This document shows positions 13,632 through 16,246 of a DNA stretch of 16,246 bases, one piece after another. The notes below the pieces were generated by a model. The model searched no databases. It was not told the origin of the DNA and was given only the letters and a program-made list of their open reading frames with translations. A program made the position numbers and the translations under genes. Origin of the DNA: CAYVQU01 sp964453155 (lineage in GTDB: Bacteria; Chloroflexota; Anaerolineae; Anaerolineales; UBA11858). The DNA lies in NCBI GenBank assembly GCA_964453155.1, contig CAYVQU010000120.1, forward strand, positions 1-16,246, written 5' to 3'. Each line of letters opens with the position of its first letter. The stretch's first letter is position 1.

Positions 13632-13660
13632 GAATGCGGTTACCCACAGTAACCGCATTC
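13632..13660. terminator. Perfect 12-bp hairpin after pepF, possible weak terminator
   Basis: GAATGCGGTTAC at 13632-13643 pairs exactly with 13649-13660 around a 5-nt loop. It lies 8 nt after the pepF stop on the minus strand and 19 nt before the bundle-protein start. No T-tract follows in the minus direction (CTACACTTC), so termination is likely to be partial. The plus-strand side is more T-rich (TTTATT). Confidence 0.5.
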
Positions 13661-13668
13661 TTTATTCA

Positions 13669-15486
13669 TTACAATCCTTTTTCTACCAAAGCTTCCAAGC
13701 GATCAACGATATCAGCCAAGACCCCAAAGGCTTTCTCTACAGGTTTAGGATCGGTGAGATCGACCCCGGCAGCCTTCAGCGCGTCAAGTGGATAGACCGA
13801 ATTTCCAGCACTGAGGAAACTTAAATAATCTTCGGCCGCGGCGGGGCCTTCAGCCATGACCCGATCGACCAGGGCATGCGCGCCGGAGATGCCAGTGGCG
13901 TACTGGTAGACATAGTAATTCATGTACATATGACCAAACTGGGCCCAGGTGATCCCGATACGGTCGTGTTCGAACTCGACTTCTTCGCCATACCCCTCCA
14001 TGAAGAGCTCAGCACAGCGGTCCGTGTAGATTTTGGCACTGACGGGGGCACTTTTCTCAACTCGTTCGTGCATTTCGAGTTCCCACCGGGCTAAAGTCGG
14101 CATGATGAAGAAATAGCGGTGGAAATTAGACATCGCTTCTTCGATCAGGGCCAATTGGAAGGCCGGGTCGGGTTGGGTTTTGAAGAGATAGTCGCGCACC
14201 ATGGCCTGATTGAAATTGGAGGCGACTTCAGCCACAAACAATGAATAACTGCCGTAAATATACGGTTGCGTCGCGCGCGTGTAATACGAATGCATCGAGT
14301 GGCCGAGTTCGTGCGCCAGGGTGCTCAAACTGAAAACATCATCATCGTAACTCATCATGATGAAGGGTTGGGTGTCATAAGAACCCCAGGAGAAAGCCCC
14401 CTGGCGTTTCCCTTTGTTCCGCGCCCGGTCCACCCACCGATTCGTGGTGCTGCCCTCTTGTAAAATTTGGACATACTCTTCTCCCAAGGGAGCCATACCG
14501 TCACAAATCCATTTCACAGCCTGATCGTAAGGCACTGCAATTTTCTCTTTGGCGAGAGGGGCTTTGATATCGTAAACGCCGAAGCTGTCATATCCCAACG
14601 CCTGGCGGCGTACTCGCCAGTATTTGTGCCAGGTCGGTAAATTCTGCTTGAAAACCTCAATTAGATTATGAAAGACTTCCAAGGGGATGTTGTTCGGTTT
14701 GAGCGAAGCTTCCAGGGTGGTCTCATATTTGCGAGTGCGAGCCCGAAATACATCGCGCTGAAAACCTTGGGTTTGAACACCAGCAATGGTGTTCTTGAAA
14801 TTCAAATAGGCGTCAGCGTAGTTGTTGAAGGCGGTTTTGCGAACTTCGCGGTTTTCGTGGGTGATTAGGCCCCCGATGCTGCTTTGCCCAATTTCCATTT
14901 CAGTGCCATCGGAGCTAACTGCCGGTTTGAAGGGGAGTTCAGTATTGACCAACGATGAATATGCGGTTGGGGTGCTAAAACCCAAGGGGGCGCTAGCCAT
15001 GGCCAAGACTTCTTCCACCTCGGTTGAGCGGACATGCTCAGCCTGCCTTTCTAGGTCCAAGAAATATTGTTTGAACTTGGCCATTTCTGGGACGTCTGCG
15101 ACCCATTGGTTGAGTTTTTCAAACCCAATCGCCATCAATTCAGGTTCAGCAAAAGATTGAGCCGCCCCAACCTTCGACATCAGTCCTTGCCCCTGTCCAG
15201 CGCGGGCGGCATTACCCTGATTAGCCATGTCGGTTGAAATAGATAATCCAGCGTAAACCATTACTTTCATTGCCAGCTTGGAAACTTCTTCGGCCAGTTC
15301 GGCGTACTCCAAAAAAATGGCGGGGCTAGTGCCTAATTTGTCCTGGTATTCCCCTAATTTAGGAAGGTCATCTTCGACCTTTTTAAGGGCCGCTTCCCAA
15401 TCATCAACCGATGGAAAAATGCTTTCTAAATTCCAAGTTTCTTCAATGGATACTTCATTTCGGGCTGGGAGGGTGGTTTGGGACAT
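13669..15486 (-). CDS. pepF: Oligoendopeptidase F (M3 metallopeptidase)
   Basis: This gene encodes a 605-aa cytoplasmic zinc peptidase of the M3B family, which cleaves short oligopeptides. The zinc motif AHELGHSMH (391-399) gives ligands His392 and His396 and the catalytic Glu393; the third ligand is Glu420 in LFVAEVASNF. The N-terminal lobe (about 1-200) and the FSWGSYDTQPFIMMSY segment before the active site are as expected for PepF. The length is normal and the protein is intact. The start is supported by AGGAG at 15502-15498, about 11 nt before the ATG, slightly far. A promoter with TTGATG-18-TATAAT lies directly upstream, giving a very short leader. With the M42 peptidase nearby, peptide turnover is a theme, but the two genes are not in one obvious operon. 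Confidence 0.95.
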   Translation of the reverse strand: MSQTTLPARNEVSIEETWNLESIFPSVDDWEAALKKVEDDLPKLGEYQDKLGTSPAIFLEYAELAEEVSKLAMKVMVYAGLSISTDMANQGNAARAGQGQGLMSKVGAAQSFAEPELMAIGFEKLNQWVADVPEMAKFKQYFLDLERQAEHVRSTEVEEVLAMASAPLGFSTPTAYSSLVNTELPFKPAVSSDGTEMEIGQSSIGGLITHENREVRKTAFNNYADAYLNFKNTIAGVQTQGFQRDVFRARTRKYETTLEASLKPNNIPLEVFHNLIEVFKQNLPTWHKYWRVRRQALGYDSFGVYDIKAPLAKEKIAVPYDQAVKWICDGMAPLGEEYVQILQEGSTTNRWVDRARNKGKRQGAFSWGSYDTQPFIMMSYDDDVFSLSTLAHELGHSMHSYYTRATQPYIYGSYSLFVAEVASNFNQAMVRDYLFKTQPDPAFQLALIEEAMSNFHRYFFIMPTLARWELEMHERVEKSAPVSAKIYTDRCAELFMEGYGEEVEFEHDRIGITWAQFGHMYMNYYVYQYATGISGAHALVDRVMAEGPAAAEDYLSFLSAGNSVYPLDALKAAGVDLTDPKPVEKAFGVLADIVDRLEALVEKGL

Positions 15487-15509
15487 AGAATGGAATTCTC
15501 CTAAAATTG

Positions 15510-15539
15510 ATTATAAATATGGCCGAATCATACCATCAA
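15510..15539 (-). promoter_or_regulatory. Likely pepF promoter
   Basis: On the minus strand, TTGATG at 15539-15534 is followed by an 18-nt spacer and TATAAT at 15515-15510. A start near 15503 would place the AGGAG ribosome site at the very 5' end of the message and give a leader of about 17 nt. Confidence 0.5.
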
Positions 15540-15626
15540 TTCGATTAGATTTAGCAGGCTGTCAATTTTGAAATGCTGCTGTAGGTGCCGTATTGTATGC
15601 GATTAGCCGTATTCAACCCAACGCTT

Positions 15627-16246
15627 TTATTCACCCCCAAAGTACATAAAGTGATTGACCACAAAATCTTCCCCATTGGCTGCCACAGTCGCGTCCCATT
15701 CAATTTCAACATACGGGTCAGAAATTGATTCGTACAATCCGTAAACTACGAAATTTCCCGAATACTCCGACCATGTGACCGTAACCGTCCAACCGGCACT
15801 GGTATAGCTCGCGACAGATTCTCCCAAACCTTCTTGGGTACCAATCAACTCCCAGTCAGAAACCACCAATTCGACGATGTCTGGTTGCAGGGCCTGAACC
15901 GCGTTCAAGGCAATCGTACGCACCTGATCAGGGGAAATTTTGGATTGGGGGTCAAACCGATAGGCATAGTTTGCTTCGGTTATTCCCTGCTTGGCGGAAT
16001 ACCGGCCGATCCAGCGAATATAAGGTGGGGGGGTAATATAACTCAGACTAATGTCAAACGAGTCCTCAGTGGGGGTATTCCCATCGATTTCAATTAAATT
16101 GGCTGGTAGCAGGGTTAGGGTGATTTTCCAGCCCTCACTTTGGTAACCGTAAGTCGCCAATGTTTGGGTCTCGGGCTGGGGGACGGGTTCCCAATTTAAT
16201 TGTTGGAGGTGAGGGCCTAATTCGGAATTGTAATTTTCTAGTAAAT
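15627..16246 (-). CDS. Hypothetical beta-rich protein with internal repeat (partial, 5' end off window)
   Basis: The minus-strand frame is open from the window edge to the stop at 15629-15627, about 205 residues. A TTG at 16160 could be read as a start, but the frame continues upstream through LGPHLQQLNWEPVPQPETQ without a stop or ribosome site, so the true start lies outside. Two related beta modules are visible: a segment SEGWKITLTLLPANLIEI followed much later by TSAGWTVTVTWSEYSGNFVV, each an aromatic-rich GW strand pair. Between them is a helical part (SPDQVRTIALNAVQALQPDI). I recognise no enzyme motif. Repeat-rich proteins of this style in Anaerolineae are often exported lipoproteins, but the N-terminus needed to show that is missing. 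There is no clear terminator before pepF, 140 bp downstream. Confidence 0.7.
   Translation of the reverse strand, partial: LLENYNSELGPHLQQLNWEPVPQPETQTLATYGYQSEGWKITLTLLPANLIEIDGNTPTEDSFDISLSYITPPPYIRWIGRYSAKQGITEANYAYRFDPQSKISPDQVRTIALNAVQALQPDIVELVVSDWELIGTQEGLGESVASYTSAGWTVTVTWSEYSGNFVVYGLYESISDPYVEIEWDATVAANGEDFVVNHFMYFGGE

Noticed and set aside
15627..16160. TTG at 16160 as the start of the last gene
   Set aside because: The frame is open to the window edge with protein-like sequence upstream and no ribosome site near the TTG.
1..16246. CRISPR array, tRNA, rRNA, transposase gene or prophage signature
   Set aside because: No regularly spaced identical repeats, no cloverleaf or rRNA motif, and no transposase, integrase or phage structural protein among the reading frames.

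Overview
The window reads as ordinary bacterial chromosome, roughly half GC. It has mostly ATG starts with clear GGAG-type ribosome sites, tight operons and short spacers. The gene set suggests a member of the Chloroflexota, most likely Anaerolineae: a bacterial glycogen synthase with a RarD permease, GH31 and M42 hydrolases, PepF, a ClbS/DfsB-type bundle protein, and a beta-rich repeat protein of a kind I associate with that group. The taxonomic guess is inference from gene content and style; no rRNA or tRNA is present to settle it.

Layout. At the left edge the 5' end of a probable GNAT acetyltransferase (minus strand) diverges from a plus-strand pair, glgA and a RarD-type EamA permease, which overlap by 4 bp. 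The divergent spacer holds a perfect inverted repeat whose arms each contain TATAAT. Next comes a 293-bp gene-free stretch with two unrelated repeat structures, one of which supplies the stop codon of the following gene. Every remaining gene is on the minus strand. In transcription order from the right they are: a partial beta-repeat protein, pepF, a DinB-like bundle protein, a GH31 alpha-glucosidase, a two-helix potassium channel, an M42 aminopeptidase, a transglutaminase-UvrA fusion, a Nei/Fpg-like DNA glycosylase, and a COG3910-type AAA ATPase.

Two themes stand out. Carbohydrate and peptide turnover is represented by glgA, GH31, M42 and PepF. DNA repair is represented by three consecutive genes: the uvrA fusion, the nei-like glycosylase and the ATPase. 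The most striking item is the fusion: a transglutaminase-like domain with an apparently intact Cys-His-Asp triad joined in frame to a complete UvrA. The eukaryotic excision-repair damage sensor Rad4/XPC also carries a transglutaminase-fold domain, although a catalytically dead one. The linker of the bacterial fusion is encoded by a degenerate 7-bp tandem repeat. A second such repeat encodes an extra loop inside UvrA, and a third lies between uvrA and the glycosylase gene.

Between the M42 gene and the uvrA fusion lies a promoter-structure-terminator unit of about 130 nt that looks like a small RNA or leader. Between the channel and M42 genes a 17-bp perfect terminator-like hairpin abuts the M42 ribosome site, which suggests attenuation. 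No CRISPR array, insertion sequence, tRNA or rRNA was seen.
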